Source of the DNA: REEB481 sp044360435
Lineage (GTDB): Bacteria; Bacteroidota; Bacteroidia; NS11-12g; UBA955
Direction of reading: 5' to 3'
DNA: 25,648 nucleotides
Assembly (NCBI GenBank): GCA_044360435.1
Contig: JBIKKI010000018.1
Coordinates: 1-25,648, forward strand
Numbering within the stretch: position 1 is the stretch's first letter; the number at the start of each line of letters is the position of its first letter. Of the stretch, positions 16,034-23,355 are shown one piece after another. The position numbers and the translations under genes are program-made. Under the pieces are notes generated by a model. It saw only the letters and a program-made list of their open reading frames with translations, made no database searches and was not told the DNA's origin.

Positions 16034-16396
16034 ATGAATGCACCACGACAGCCATTGGGCAAGGCCTTTTCAGCAGCTTTTAAAGGCATTGGTTTCGCAT
16101 TGCGCCATGAGCGGAATATGCGCATTCACCTGTTGGCCACCATCATGGTTTACACCAGTGGCTTATTGCTGCATATTCAGCGGGAAGATTATTTGTGGCT
16201 CACACTGGCTATTTCGCTTGTATGGACTACCGAACTGTGCAACACTGCTGTTGAGCAACTGACCAATTTGGTACATCCTGAATGGCATCCTTTGGCAGGA
16301 AGGGTTAAAGACCTTGCCGCCGGAGCGGTTTTAATTGCCAGCATTGCGGGCGTAATCATCGCCATTGGGGTATTTTACCCATATCTGAATTTCTAA
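16034..16396 (+). CDS. dgkA: Diacylglycerol/undecaprenol kinase family protein
   Basis: Encodes 120 residues, the usual length. Three membrane helices are visible, with N-terminal KAFSAAFKGIGFALRHERNMRIHLLA, a catalytic region TTELCNTAVEQLTNLV and RVKDLAAGAVLIASIAGVIIAIGVF near the end. The ExxNTAxE-like motif and Lys-Asp in the third helix are the family's active-site residues. Related Gram-positive-type enzymes phosphorylate undecaprenol, feeding the lipid carrier used for cell-wall and surface glycans. That would fit the sugar-phosphate transferase and glycosyltransferases in the window, but undecaprenol and diacylglycerol specificity cannot be separated here. The start ATG follows the CCA stop by one base. 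Confidence 0.92.
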   Translation: MNAPRQPLGKAFSAAFKGIGFALRHERNMRIHLLATIMVYTSGLLLHIQREDYLWLTLAISLVWTTELCNTAVEQLTNLVHPEWHPLAGRVKDLAAGAVLIASIAGVIIAIGVFYPYLNF

Positions 16397-16428
16397 TTAT
16401 TTCTCTTCAAAAGAAAATCCAACTGAAT

Positions 16429-16436
16429 TACATTTG
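16429..16436 (+). promoter_or_regulatory. -7 promoter box TACATTTG before the arginine decarboxylase gene
   Basis: Exact match to TAnnTTTG, ending 32 bases before ATG 16469, so this mRNA should carry a leader of about 25 bases. It lies 32 bases after the dgkA stop, which suggests a separate transcript. No clear -33 TTG. Confidence 0.5.
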
Positions 16437-16468
16437 CGTTGCAAAAGCAAAGTAACTCAAACGGATTC

Positions 16469-17869
16469 ATGAAAAATAAATATTTCGACCTCATCAATCA
16501 GACCTTTTTCTTCCCACAGGAAGAATTTAACCTTGATGAGAACAAGGAATTGCTGTTTCACAACATCAACCTAATGGATCTGGTGGAGCAATACGGAACT
16601 CCATTAAAGTTCACCTATCTGCCGAAGATTTCCGAGAACATACACAAAGCCAGAACATGGTTCAATGTGGCCATTGCCAAAGCCGACTACAAAGGCAAAT
16701 ACTATTATTGCTATTGCACCAAAAGCAACCATTTCCACTATGTGCTTGAAGAAGCGCTGAAAAACGATATACATATAGAAACCAGCAGCGCCTTCGACAT
16801 CAACATCGTTGAAATGCTGCACGAACAAGGCTTCCTGAACAAGGATAAATATGTGGTATGCAATGGCTTTAAGCGCGAAAACTACATTGAGAACATTGCC
16901 GGACTGATCAACAACGGCTGGAGCAACTGCATTCCGGTGATTGACAATTACCGGGAAATCGAAATGCTCGAATCTCACGTAAATGTGCCTTTCACCTGCG
17001 GAATACGCATTGCTGCAGAGGAAGAACCAAAGTTCGAATTCTATACCAGCCGCCTGGGCATTGGATACAGGGGGATTTTGCCTTTTTACCGCCAGCACAT
17101 CAAGGGCAAACCCAATGTTCAACTGAAAATGCTGCACTTCTTCATCAATACCGGTATTGTAGACTCCGCCTATTACTGGAACGAACTGCACAAATGCTTG
17201 AAGGTGTATTGCGAGCTGAAGAAGGAATGTCCGGAATTGAACACCCTAAACATTGGCGGCGGATTTCCCATCAAAAACTCCCTGAGCTACGACTACGATT
17301 ACGAATACATTGCCACCGAGATTGTATCGCAGATTAAACAGGTTTGTGGCGAAAACGGAGTTCCGGAACCGGATATCTTTACCGAGTTTGGCTCATTCAC
17401 CGTTGGCGAATCCGGAGGAGCCATTTTCCAGGTTTTGTATCAGAAAAGGCAAAACGACCGCGAACGATGGAACATGATTGACAGCAGCTTCATGACTACG
17501 CTGCCTGATGCCTGGGCCATCAACAAGAAATTCATCATGCTGCCCATCAACCGCTGGGACGACGAATACGAGCGTGTTCTTCTGGGTGGCATTACCTGCG
17601 ACAGCGACGACTATTACAATTCGGAGCAACATGTAAACGCCATCTATCTGCCACGCTTCCGTGAAGACGACCCTTTGTTTATTGGCTTTTTCCATACCGG
17701 GGCCTATCAGGAAAGCATCGGCGGCTACGGCGGCATTCAGCACTGTTTGACTCCGGCGCCAAAGCATGTGATTATTGACCGTGACCATGAAACCGGTGAA
17801 ATCCGCACGCGCTTGTTCAGCAAAGAACAGAGCTACAAGAGCATGCTGAAGACCCTCGGTTACATGTAA
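16469..17869 (+). CDS. speA: Arginine decarboxylase (Bacteroidota type, PLP fold III)
   Basis: Encodes 466 residues from ATG 16469; a longer TTG start at 16439 is unlikely because the promoter box abuts it and family members begin MKNKYFDLINQTFFFPQEEF. It is the short Bacteroidota form of the biosynthetic decarboxylase that makes agmatine for polyamine synthesis, lacking the insertions of E. coli SpeA. Seen are the PLP lysine in YYYCYCTKSNHF, IETSSAFDINIVE, the glycine-rich NIGGGFPIKNS that holds the phosphate, and C-terminal CDSDDYYNSEQ and FFHTGAYQESIGG (active-site Cys/Asp and Tyr regions). The motif usually written EPGR reads EFGS (TEFGSFTVGESG), as I recall for related Bacteroidota proteins. 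No agmatinase gene follows. A single gene, convergent with terC. Confidence 0.9.
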   Translation: MKNKYFDLINQTFFFPQEEFNLDENKELLFHNINLMDLVEQYGTPLKFTYLPKISENIHKARTWFNVAIAKADYKGKYYYCYCTKSNHFHYVLEEALKNDIHIETSSAFDINIVEMLHEQGFLNKDKYVVCNGFKRENYIENIAGLINNGWSNCIPVIDNYREIEMLESHVNVPFTCGIRIAAEEEPKFEFYTSRLGIGYRGILPFYRQHIKGKPNVQLKMLHFFINTGIVDSAYYWNELHKCLKVYCELKKECPELNTLNIGGGFPIKNSLSYDYDYEYIATEIVSQIKQVCGENGVPEPDIFTEFGSFTVGESGGAIFQVLYQKRQNDRERWNMIDSSFMTTLPDAWAINKKFIMLPINRWDDEYERVLLGGITCDSDDYYNSEQHVNAIYLPRFREDDPLFIGFFHTGAYQESIGGYGGIQHCLTPAPKHVIIDRDHETGEIRTRLFSKEQSYKSMLKTLGYM

Positions 17870-17896
17870 CCAGGGGCTTCTGCGAACTGAAGCGGC

Positions 17897-18961
17897 TTAT
17901 ACCGCCGGACTTTCTTTAGAAGCGGGAGGAAACAGCCTTGATGCAACAACGCTGCCACCCAGCACCAGAAGGATGAACAGCAAACTCCAAACATGGTTAA
18001 ACCCTATGCTGTGCAGCCAGTGTTCGAAGAACATTTTCGTTCCGATGAAGATCAGAATGATGGCCAATCCATATTTCAGGTAATGGAACATGTGCATGAT
18101 TCCAGACAACAGGAAGAACAATGAACGAAGCCCCATGATGGCAAACACGTTCGAGAAGAACACGATGTACGGATCTTTGGTCACGCCGAAAATTGCCGGT
18201 ACACTGTCCACAGCGAAAATCAGATCGGAGAACTCTACCACCAGCAACACCAGAAACAAAGGTGTTACAAAGAGGCGGCCCCGCTTACGGATGACAAAGT
18301 GGTAATGCACGAAACGCGGAAAAACGTTGAATATCTTACTGCCGATGCGCACCACAGGGTGAGACTTGGTGTCGATTTTCTCCTCTTTATCGCCGGAGAA
18401 GAACAGCGTCAATCCTGAATACACCAGGAAACCTCCAAACAGGTACAAAGTCCAGGCGAAGTTGCTGATCAGGGCCGCACCCGCGAAAATGAAAATGAAG
18501 CGGAACACGATGGCGCCGAGCACACCCCAAAGCAAAATGCGTTTGTAGTATTTCTCCGGAACATTGAAACTCGAAAAGATGAGCAGAATCACGAACAAGT
18601 TATCGGCACTCAGCGAGTACTCAATGAAGTAACCGGTAAGGTATTGAATGGTGATTAAGGAGCGAAAAGCCTGAAAAGCTTCTTCCACAGACCCTGTCAG
18701 CGAAAATTGCTGCTGGTAGTCTGTTTGATAGGATTTGAGTTCCTGTACCGTTGAATAACCATGAATCCACTCGCCTTTGGTGTACAGCAAGGTGGCAAAC
18801 AACAGGGAACAACTAACCCAGATGGCCGTCCAGCGCAGCGATTCCCGAAAACTCACAGGCTTGTCCGTATTGCCTCCAATGATGCCTAAATCAATGACCA
18901 GCACCGCCAGTACAAAAGTGAGGAATCCTATGAAAAACCAGGTTTGCGTATCCAGTATCAT
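17897..18961 (-). CDS. TerC/Alx-family integral membrane protein
   Basis: Encodes 354 residues. Conserved TerC blocks: GYFIEYSLSADNLFVILLIFSSFNVP and FSDLIFAVDSVPAIFGVTKDPYIVFFSN, the two acidic metal-site motifs of the family, plus about eight hydrophobic helices. Alx-like members export manganese; others are linked to tellurite resistance or to loading exported metalloproteins with metal. No further detail can be drawn. Between the second and third helices there is a hydrophilic stretch of about 35 residues (SYQTDYQQQFSLTG and following) that is absent from E. coli Alx but, as I recall, common in Bacteroidota. The gene lies 46 bases after the FAD oxidoreductase on the same strand with a -7-like box between. 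No yybP-ykoY-type riboswitch fits in that gap. Confidence 0.95.
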   Translation of the reverse strand: MILDTQTWFFIGFLTFVLAVLVIDLGIIGGNTDKPVSFRESLRWTAIWVSCSLLFATLLYTKGEWIHGYSTVQELKSYQTDYQQQFSLTGSVEEAFQAFRSLITIQYLTGYFIEYSLSADNLFVILLIFSSFNVPEKYYKRILLWGVLGAIVFRFIFIFAGAALISNFAWTLYLFGGFLVYSGLTLFFSGDKEEKIDTKSHPVVRIGSKIFNVFPRFVHYHFVIRKRGRLFVTPLFLVLLVVEFSDLIFAVDSVPAIFGVTKDPYIVFFSNVFAIMGLRSLFFLLSGIMHMFHYLKYGLAIILIFIGTKMFFEHWLHSIGFNHVWSLLFILLVLGGSVVASRLFPPASKESPAV

Positions 18962-18968
18962 GAAGGCG

Positions 18969-18976
18969 CGAAGTTA
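18969..18976 (-). promoter_or_regulatory. -7-like box TAACTTCG before terC
   Basis: TAACTTCG on the minus strand, one mismatch from TAnnTTTG, 7 bases before ATG 18961. A TTG lies about 23 bases further upstream, slightly wide for a -33 element. Confidence 0.4.
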
Positions 18977-19007
18977 GCCTTTGGCACCGGAACTGGGTTC
19001 AATGCCG

Positions 19008-20144
19008 TTAACGCAGCAATAATTCCGTCGCCTCGAGCGAGACTTTAGCCGAAAGCGCAACACCCATACCCGACATACGTGCACAAACAACCACACCGGG
19101 CTGAGGAGCGCAAACAATCGGACTGCGTTCGCTTCCCATGGCCATGGTACCTGCCCAGGAATAGTCAACCTTCCACGTTTGGCCGGGCAATACCACCGAT
19201 TGGGTAAACCTGAGCAGTTCATCCCAAACCGCGCCACCGTGGTTCATTGAATACGTTTCTTCGGCAGTGAAATCCACATTTCTGAATCCGCCAATCAGCA
19301 AGCGATTTCCTTTCACCGGGCGGAAATAGGTATAGCCGCGGTCGTAAAAAAAGGCTTCGTTTGGCAAGGGCTGCTCCAGCGGAGTGGTGACCAACACCTG
19401 TCCTCGGGCCGGAACAATCGACAGTTCCGGAAAGTAATGTGGTGTGAATGCATTCGTACAATACAGGATTTGACGGGCCTGAACCTCATGCCTTCCGCCA
19501 TAAATCCGCAGATTACCGGCTGTTCCCTCGTGTTTTTGGGCTTCAAAACCGCCGTAAATCTCAATTCCCTGTGCCATGGCGAGGCTTCTGAGCCGATGCA
19601 GTAATTGATTGGTTTCCAGAATCCCTTCACAGGTATTCAACAGGGAAACAGGCAGCACATTCATGCCAAGGTGGTCTGCAGGAGCGGACCGAAAGGTTTC
19701 CGGGGTTCCTGTAACCGATGCCAGTTTTTGGTTCAGCTCAGGAACCCAGGCGAGCGCATCCTTGTACAGATGTGCTTCTGAAGGAAGAAACACCTCCCGG
19801 CTTCCACAAAGATTCAAGCCAATGTACGCGTCGCCGCAGCGTGCGCGCAATGCCTGAAAACCTTCATAACGCCTTACGGCCAGGCTGAGCGCGGCATCCA
19901 TACCAGTATCGCGAATATCTTCCTGCAACTCGGTGATGCTGCCAAAACAGGCAAAACCTGCATTTCGGCTGCTGGCGCCCAAAGCCAGAGGGTCACGGTC
20001 TAAAACGACTACCCGGTAATTCGGTTTGCGTTCTTTGATGTTCAACGCTGCACACAAGCCTACTATGCCTGAACCAACAATGGCCACGTCTACATCCTGC
20101 CAATAACGGCGCTCCCACCAGGAAATGCCGGCTTGTGCACTCAT
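19008..20144 (-). CDS. FAD-dependent oxidoreductase (DAO family)
   Basis: Encodes 378 residues from ATG 20144; the frame is open far upstream into the TraB-like gene, but MSAQAGISWWERRYW is the natural start and overlaps the upstream stop as ATGA (20141-20144). An N-terminal FAD-binding loop is clear: VDVAIVGSGIVGLCAAL (GxGxxG at 24-29), acidic ribose contact in VVVLDRD, then GASSRNAGFACFGS. The C-terminal part has FFYDRGYTYFRPVKGNRLLIGG and ARMSGMGVALSAKVS, the second FAD contact. The DAO family oxidises amine or amino acid substrates; the layout is like glycine oxidase or PuuB but no substrate can be named. It follows the TraB/GumN gene in a coupled pair; Bacteroidota commonly carry a close relative of unknown substrate. 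Confidence 0.88.
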   Translation of the reverse strand: MSAQAGISWWERRYWQDVDVAIVGSGIVGLCAALNIKERKPNYRVVVLDRDPLALGASSRNAGFACFGSITELQEDIRDTGMDAALSLAVRRYEGFQALRARCGDAYIGLNLCGSREVFLPSEAHLYKDALAWVPELNQKLASVTGTPETFRSAPADHLGMNVLPVSLLNTCEGILETNQLLHRLRSLAMAQGIEIYGGFEAQKHEGTAGNLRIYGGRHEVQARQILYCTNAFTPHYFPELSIVPARGQVLVTTPLEQPLPNEAFFYDRGYTYFRPVKGNRLLIGGFRNVDFTAEETYSMNHGGAVWDELLRFTQSVVLPGQTWKVDYSWAGTMAMGSERSPIVCAPQPGVVVCARMSGMGVALSAKVSLEATELLLR

Positions 20145-21025
20145 AAAATCTGAATCACCTGAAATCCTTTCGACTTCAGCCCTGCCACCAAGCCATCGGG
20201 ACCTGCAAGGTGTGCCGCACCCACGGCAATAAACTGCGATTTGCGCTCCATCAGTCCGGGCAGCATTTCCAGCCACTTGCTGTTGCGTTTCTTCAGCAAA
20301 CGATTCATGTCCAGGCCATCGGGCGATTCCGCCCCTGTGGCAACGGCCTTCCACAGGGAATCAAGGTTGCCCGAATAGTAAGCCCTGGTCATGGTCTCAA
20401 ACGCTATGCGCACCGAATCTGACTTCAGAACCATGTCGCTGAGTTCTTTAGCCTGTTCTTCTTCCGACTTGTCCAGAAACAACAGCTGATACTGCTCATC
20501 AAATGTTTCCAGGGAAACAACTTCCATCTTCTCGCTGTCAGCCCTATCCTCCAACCACTTATCAAGCGGCTTTCCTTCGTATTTGCCAAGCATGGTATCC
20601 CATTGCCTGGCATAGGCAGAAATGAGCATGGTAGCCACCAACATGGGTTTCATTTGATCGAGCTGTTGCAGCCGAACTCCATAAAACTCCTTCAGCGCAT
20701 CACTGATCAGGCCATACGCATTGGTATCGAGCATGGCCGAAATGCTGTTGTCTTTCATGGTAAGCAATGCTGCCATGTTGTATGGATTTACTGAAGAAAG
20801 ACGCACTTCATTTACCAGACCTTTACAAGAGGAAAAGGCGGCATTTACTTCCGGAAAAACCTCGAGGTAACGGTTTCCCATCACATGATAGGTACCAAAC
20901 AGATACGAAGGTTCCTTCAGCGACTTCCCCTGGATCTTGAAAAAGAAGGCTTTTTGTGCCTGCACCGGCTGGAAGGGCCAGAGCATTGCACAGCAAATCA
21001 CGAAGTATCCAGCCAGTCGTTTCAT
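20141..21025 (-). CDS. TraB/GumN family protein (secreted or periplasmic)
   Basis: Encodes 294 residues from ATG 21025; the frame opens at 21049, but MKRLAGYFVICCAMLWPFQPVQA is a clean signal peptide from the second ATG. The first family motif is YLFGTYHVMG (GTxH); the conserved Glu follows in GLVNEVRLSS; the second GxxH motif is FIAVGAAHLAGPDGLVAGLKSKGFQV near the C-terminus. The family is related to Tiki-type metalloproteases, in which two GxxH motifs and the Glu form the metal site; all are present. The signal peptide places the protein in the periplasm or beyond. Substrate unknown. It lies 41 bases after the heptokinase gene and overlaps the FAD oxidoreductase gene by four bases. Confidence 0.92.
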   Translation of the reverse strand: MKRLAGYFVICCAMLWPFQPVQAQKAFFFKIQGKSLKEPSYLFGTYHVMGNRYLEVFPEVNAAFSSCKGLVNEVRLSSVNPYNMAALLTMKDNSISAMLDTNAYGLISDALKEFYGVRLQQLDQMKPMLVATMLISAYARQWDTMLGKYEGKPLDKWLEDRADSEKMEVVSLETFDEQYQLLFLDKSEEEQAKELSDMVLKSDSVRIAFETMTRAYYSGNLDSLWKAVATGAESPDGLDMNRLLKKRNSKWLEMLPGLMERKSQFIAVGAAHLAGPDGLVAGLKSKGFQVIQIL

Positions 21026-21066
21026 ATTCGGAGATAACGCAAGAATCATTAAAAACGTGTCTGCCT

Positions 21067-22053
21067 TTAAGCGAGCAGCCGTTCTGCTTCTGACTGCAAT
21101 CGGGCTGCGTCAATGGGAACTACGCCCGTATATTCACAAACAATGCCACCGGCCAGATTACTCAGTGCTGCAAGCAGTTTGATGTCCGTTTTGAGCGCCA
21201 GACAAAGGGCAGCCACACTTACCACAGTATCCCCTGCTCCGGAGACATCGGCAATGGTGCGCAGGTGTGCCGGAATGTGGTGCATTTGTTCTTGGTCGGC
21301 AATGACTACACCTTGTTCGGAAAGTGTGACCATGGTGTAGGTATTCCCCAACTGCTGCTGCAAGGTTGAAACAGCTTCCTGGAGATGCGCAAGCTGTTTT
21401 AAATCCTCACTGATATTCAGCCCTTCCCTGATTTCTTTCAGGTTTGGCTTGAACAGCGTCACTCCGGTGTATTCAAGGAAGTTCTTCTTTTTAGGATCAA
21501 CCACCACGGGAACACCGGCTTCCTTGGCCAGCGCAATTATCGCTTTGATGTTTCCCTCATGCAGCACGCCTTTATTGTAATCTTCCATGATCAGCACATC
21601 GGCCTCTTCAAGCTCGCGTTTCACCGATTCCAGCAACAGGAAACTGTCCATTTTGTCCAGGTTTTCCGTAAGCTCATGGTCGATGCGCACGATTTGGTGT
21701 TTATTCCCAATCACCCTGGTTTTGGTGGTGGTTTTCCTTTTATCGCTTTCAAGGATTCCGCGTTCCGTCAGGCCTTGTGCCTGCAGCAATTCCCGGAGGC
21801 CGGCACCTTCTTTATCTGAACCGATTACGGTACATAAAACCGGCTGAGCGCCCAATGCATGAACGTTCAGGGCTACGTTCCCGGCACCACCTAGGCGCGT
21901 TTCCTGCTTGTCCACCAAAACCACGGGCACCGGAGCTTCGGGAGAGATGCGATCTACGCTGCCAAAGTAGTAGGCATCTACCATCACATCGCCCACAATC
22001 AATACCCTCAGACTGCGGAAGGAGCGAAACAGCGATTCAAAATTTGTATCCAT
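21067..22053 (-). CDS. rfaE1: D-glycero-beta-D-manno-heptose-7-phosphate kinase (PfkB family)
   Basis: Encodes 328 residues from ATG 22053; the frame extends to 22119, but the extra 22 residues are non-homologous and pass through the promoter region. It phosphorylates heptose-7-phosphate at C1 on the path to ADP-heptose for lipopolysaccharide. Motifs: VLIVGDVMVDAYYFGSVDRISPEAPVPVV, GGAGNVALNVHALGA, DPKKKNFLEYTGVTLFKPN, and the PfkB signature ADVSGAGDTVVSVAA, with catalytic Asp275. The E. coli HldE protein fuses this kinase to an adenylyltransferase; that second domain is absent, as in many Bacteroidota, where it is a separate gene. No hldC, gmhA or gmhB candidate is in the window. Confidence 0.92.
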   Translation of the reverse strand: MDTNFESLFRSFRSLRVLIVGDVMVDAYYFGSVDRISPEAPVPVVLVDKQETRLGGAGNVALNVHALGAQPVLCTVIGSDKEGAGLRELLQAQGLTERGILESDKRKTTTKTRVIGNKHQIVRIDHELTENLDKMDSFLLLESVKRELEEADVLIMEDYNKGVLHEGNIKAIIALAKEAGVPVVVDPKKKNFLEYTGVTLFKPNLKEIREGLNISEDLKQLAHLQEAVSTLQQQLGNTYTMVTLSEQGVVIADQEQMHHIPAHLRTIADVSGAGDTVVSVAALCLALKTDIKLLAALSNLAGGIVCEYTGVVPIDAARLQSEAERLLA

Positions 22054-22062
22054 CAGGCGCGG

Positions 22063-22070
22063 CAAAGTTA
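22063..22070 (-). promoter_or_regulatory. -7 promoter box TAACTTTG before rfaE1
   Basis: Exact TAnnTTTG on the minus strand, 9 bases before ATG 22053 and in the 26-base gap after the aminotransferase stop. The gene may therefore have its own promoter inside the operon. A TTG about 24 bases further upstream is too distant to be convincing. Confidence 0.5.
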
Positions 22071-22079
22071 ATTGAAAGC

Positions 22080-23273
22080 TTACTGGAGTTGGTCCAACGC
22101 GGCCTTCATCCTGGAACAAGCCTTCAACAGGCTGGCTTCATCGGTGGCGTAGGAAAGCCGGATGCAGGAAGGCATGCCAAAAGCATCCCCGGCAACCGTT
22201 GCTACCAGCGCCTCATTAAGCAGATAAATGGCCAGTTCATTGGCATCATGAATGGTTTTCCCCTGGAATGATTTACCGATAAACGAAGAGATGTCAGGGA
22301 ATACATAAAAGGCACCTTCCGGAACATTCAGCTTTAAGCCTTCTATTTTCGCCAGTTCGGCAAGCACCAGGTTGCGCCGTGTGCGGAACACCTCACGCAT
22401 GTGATGCGTTGGTTCCATGGTTCCGTCGAGGGCGGCTATACCTGCCTTTTGCGCAATACTGTTGGCACCGCTGGTAAATACGCCCTGCAATTTTTCACAG
22501 GCCTTTACCAACCATTGCGGACCGGCCATATAACCAACGCGCCAACCGGTCATGGCATAACCTTTCGACAGTCCATTCACCACAGCAGTGCGTTCTTTAA
22601 AACCGGGAAGTGAGGCAATGCTCAGGTGGCTTCCTTCAAAAATGATGTGTTCATAGATTTCATCACTGACCACGAGGATGTCTGGAAATTCGCGCAGCAC
22701 CTCGGCATATTCCCTGAGGTCTTCCGGCTGATAAACCGTTCCGCTGGGATTGCAGGGGCTGCTGAACAGAAACATTTTGGTTTTGGGCGTGATGGCTGCA
22801 CGCAGCTGTGCGGCGCTGGGTTTAAAATCCTGCGCAACGGTGGTATTGAGAAATACCGGTACACCTCCGGCATAGCGCACCATCGAAGGATAACTCACCC
22901 AGTACGGAGCCGGAATGATGACTTCATCACCAGGGTTCAGCACCGACAGCATAATGTTGATGAGCGTATGCTTTGCACCGGTGCTCACAATCACCTCAGA
23001 GGGCTGGTACGACAAACCATTTTCGCGTTGCAGCTTGCGGCAAATGGCTTCCCTGAAATCCAGGAACCCCAATACAGGGGTATAGTGTGTGTGACCATCT
23101 TTTATGGCCTGAATGGCAGCAGCGCCAATATGTTCGGGCGTAGTAAAGTCGGGTTCTCCTATGCTCAGACTCACAACATCCTTCCCGGCCTCTTTCAACT
23201 CCCTGGCCAACTTGGTCATGGCCAACGTTTCGCTTTCGTTGATTTCGTCAATTCTATACGCGGCGTGTAGCAT
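22080..23273 (-). CDS. PLP-dependent aminotransferase, class I (aspartate-type)
   Basis: Encodes 397 residues from ATG 23273, a standard length. The frame is open to 23378, but the added residues are not family-like. Fold type I motifs are complete: LSIGEPDFTTPEHI, YWVSYPSMV with the PLP-stacking region, SSPCNPSGTVY, VVSDEIYEHI (Asp contacting the PLP nitrogen), and NGLSKGYAMTGWRVGY with PLP lysine Lys237. The pattern fits aspartate aminotransferases of the AspB/AatA (I-gamma) type, which exchange amino groups between aspartate and 2-oxoglutarate; close relatives use other amino acids, so specificity is inferred. It lies 26 bases before rfaE1 on the same strand and is divergent from the GT4 glycosyltransferase gene. 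Confidence 0.93.
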   Translation of the reverse strand: MLHAAYRIDEINESETLAMTKLARELKEAGKDVVSLSIGEPDFTTPEHIGAAAIQAIKDGHTHYTPVLGFLDFREAICRKLQRENGLSYQPSEVIVSTGAKHTLINIMLSVLNPGDEVIIPAPYWVSYPSMVRYAGGVPVFLNTTVAQDFKPSAAQLRAAITPKTKMFLFSSPCNPSGTVYQPEDLREYAEVLREFPDILVVSDEIYEHIIFEGSHLSIASLPGFKERTAVVNGLSKGYAMTGWRVGYMAGPQWLVKACEKLQGVFTSGANSIAQKAGIAALDGTMEPTHHMREVFRTRRNLVLAELAKIEGLKLNVPEGAFYVFPDISSFIGKSFQGKTIHDANELAIYLLNEALVATVAGDAFGMPSCIRLSYATDEASLLKACSRMKAALDQLQ

Positions 23274-23279
23274 GCACGG

Positions 23280-23287
23280 CAAACTTA
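23280..23287 (-). promoter_or_regulatory. -7 promoter box TAAGTTTG before the aminotransferase gene
   Basis: Exact TAnnTTTG on the minus strand, 6 bases before ATG 23273. It shares the 82-base divergent intergenic region with the box for the GT4 gene at 23340. Confidence 0.5.
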
Positions 23288-23339
23288 ATCCATTTTCACC
23301 ATAGCCGCATTCCGGCTGTTTCACTCTGCGCACTTGCGT

Positions 23340-23347
23340 TAACTTTG
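23340..23347 (+). promoter_or_regulatory. -7 promoter box TAACTTTG before the GT4 gene
   Basis: Exact TAnnTTTG, 8 bases before the GTG start at 23356. A TGTTTC about 20 bases upstream is a weak candidate for the -33 element. Confidence 0.5.
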
Positions 23348-23355
23348 CCGGCCGG

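Noticed and set aside
17870..17896. Possible terminator between the convergent speA and terC genes
   Set aside because: Only a 5-base stem (GCTTC/GAAGC) with an 8-base loop and no T-run on either strand.
18914..19007. A metal-sensing riboswitch ahead of terC
   Set aside because: Only 46 bases separate terC from the upstream gene, too few for the yybP-ykoY fold, and no conserved loop sequence is visible.
22088..22098. GTTGGTCCAAC, a perfect 5-1-5 inverted repeat just before the aminotransferase stop
   Set aside because: It encodes the last residues of the protein, is short, and has no T-run; a chance match is likely.
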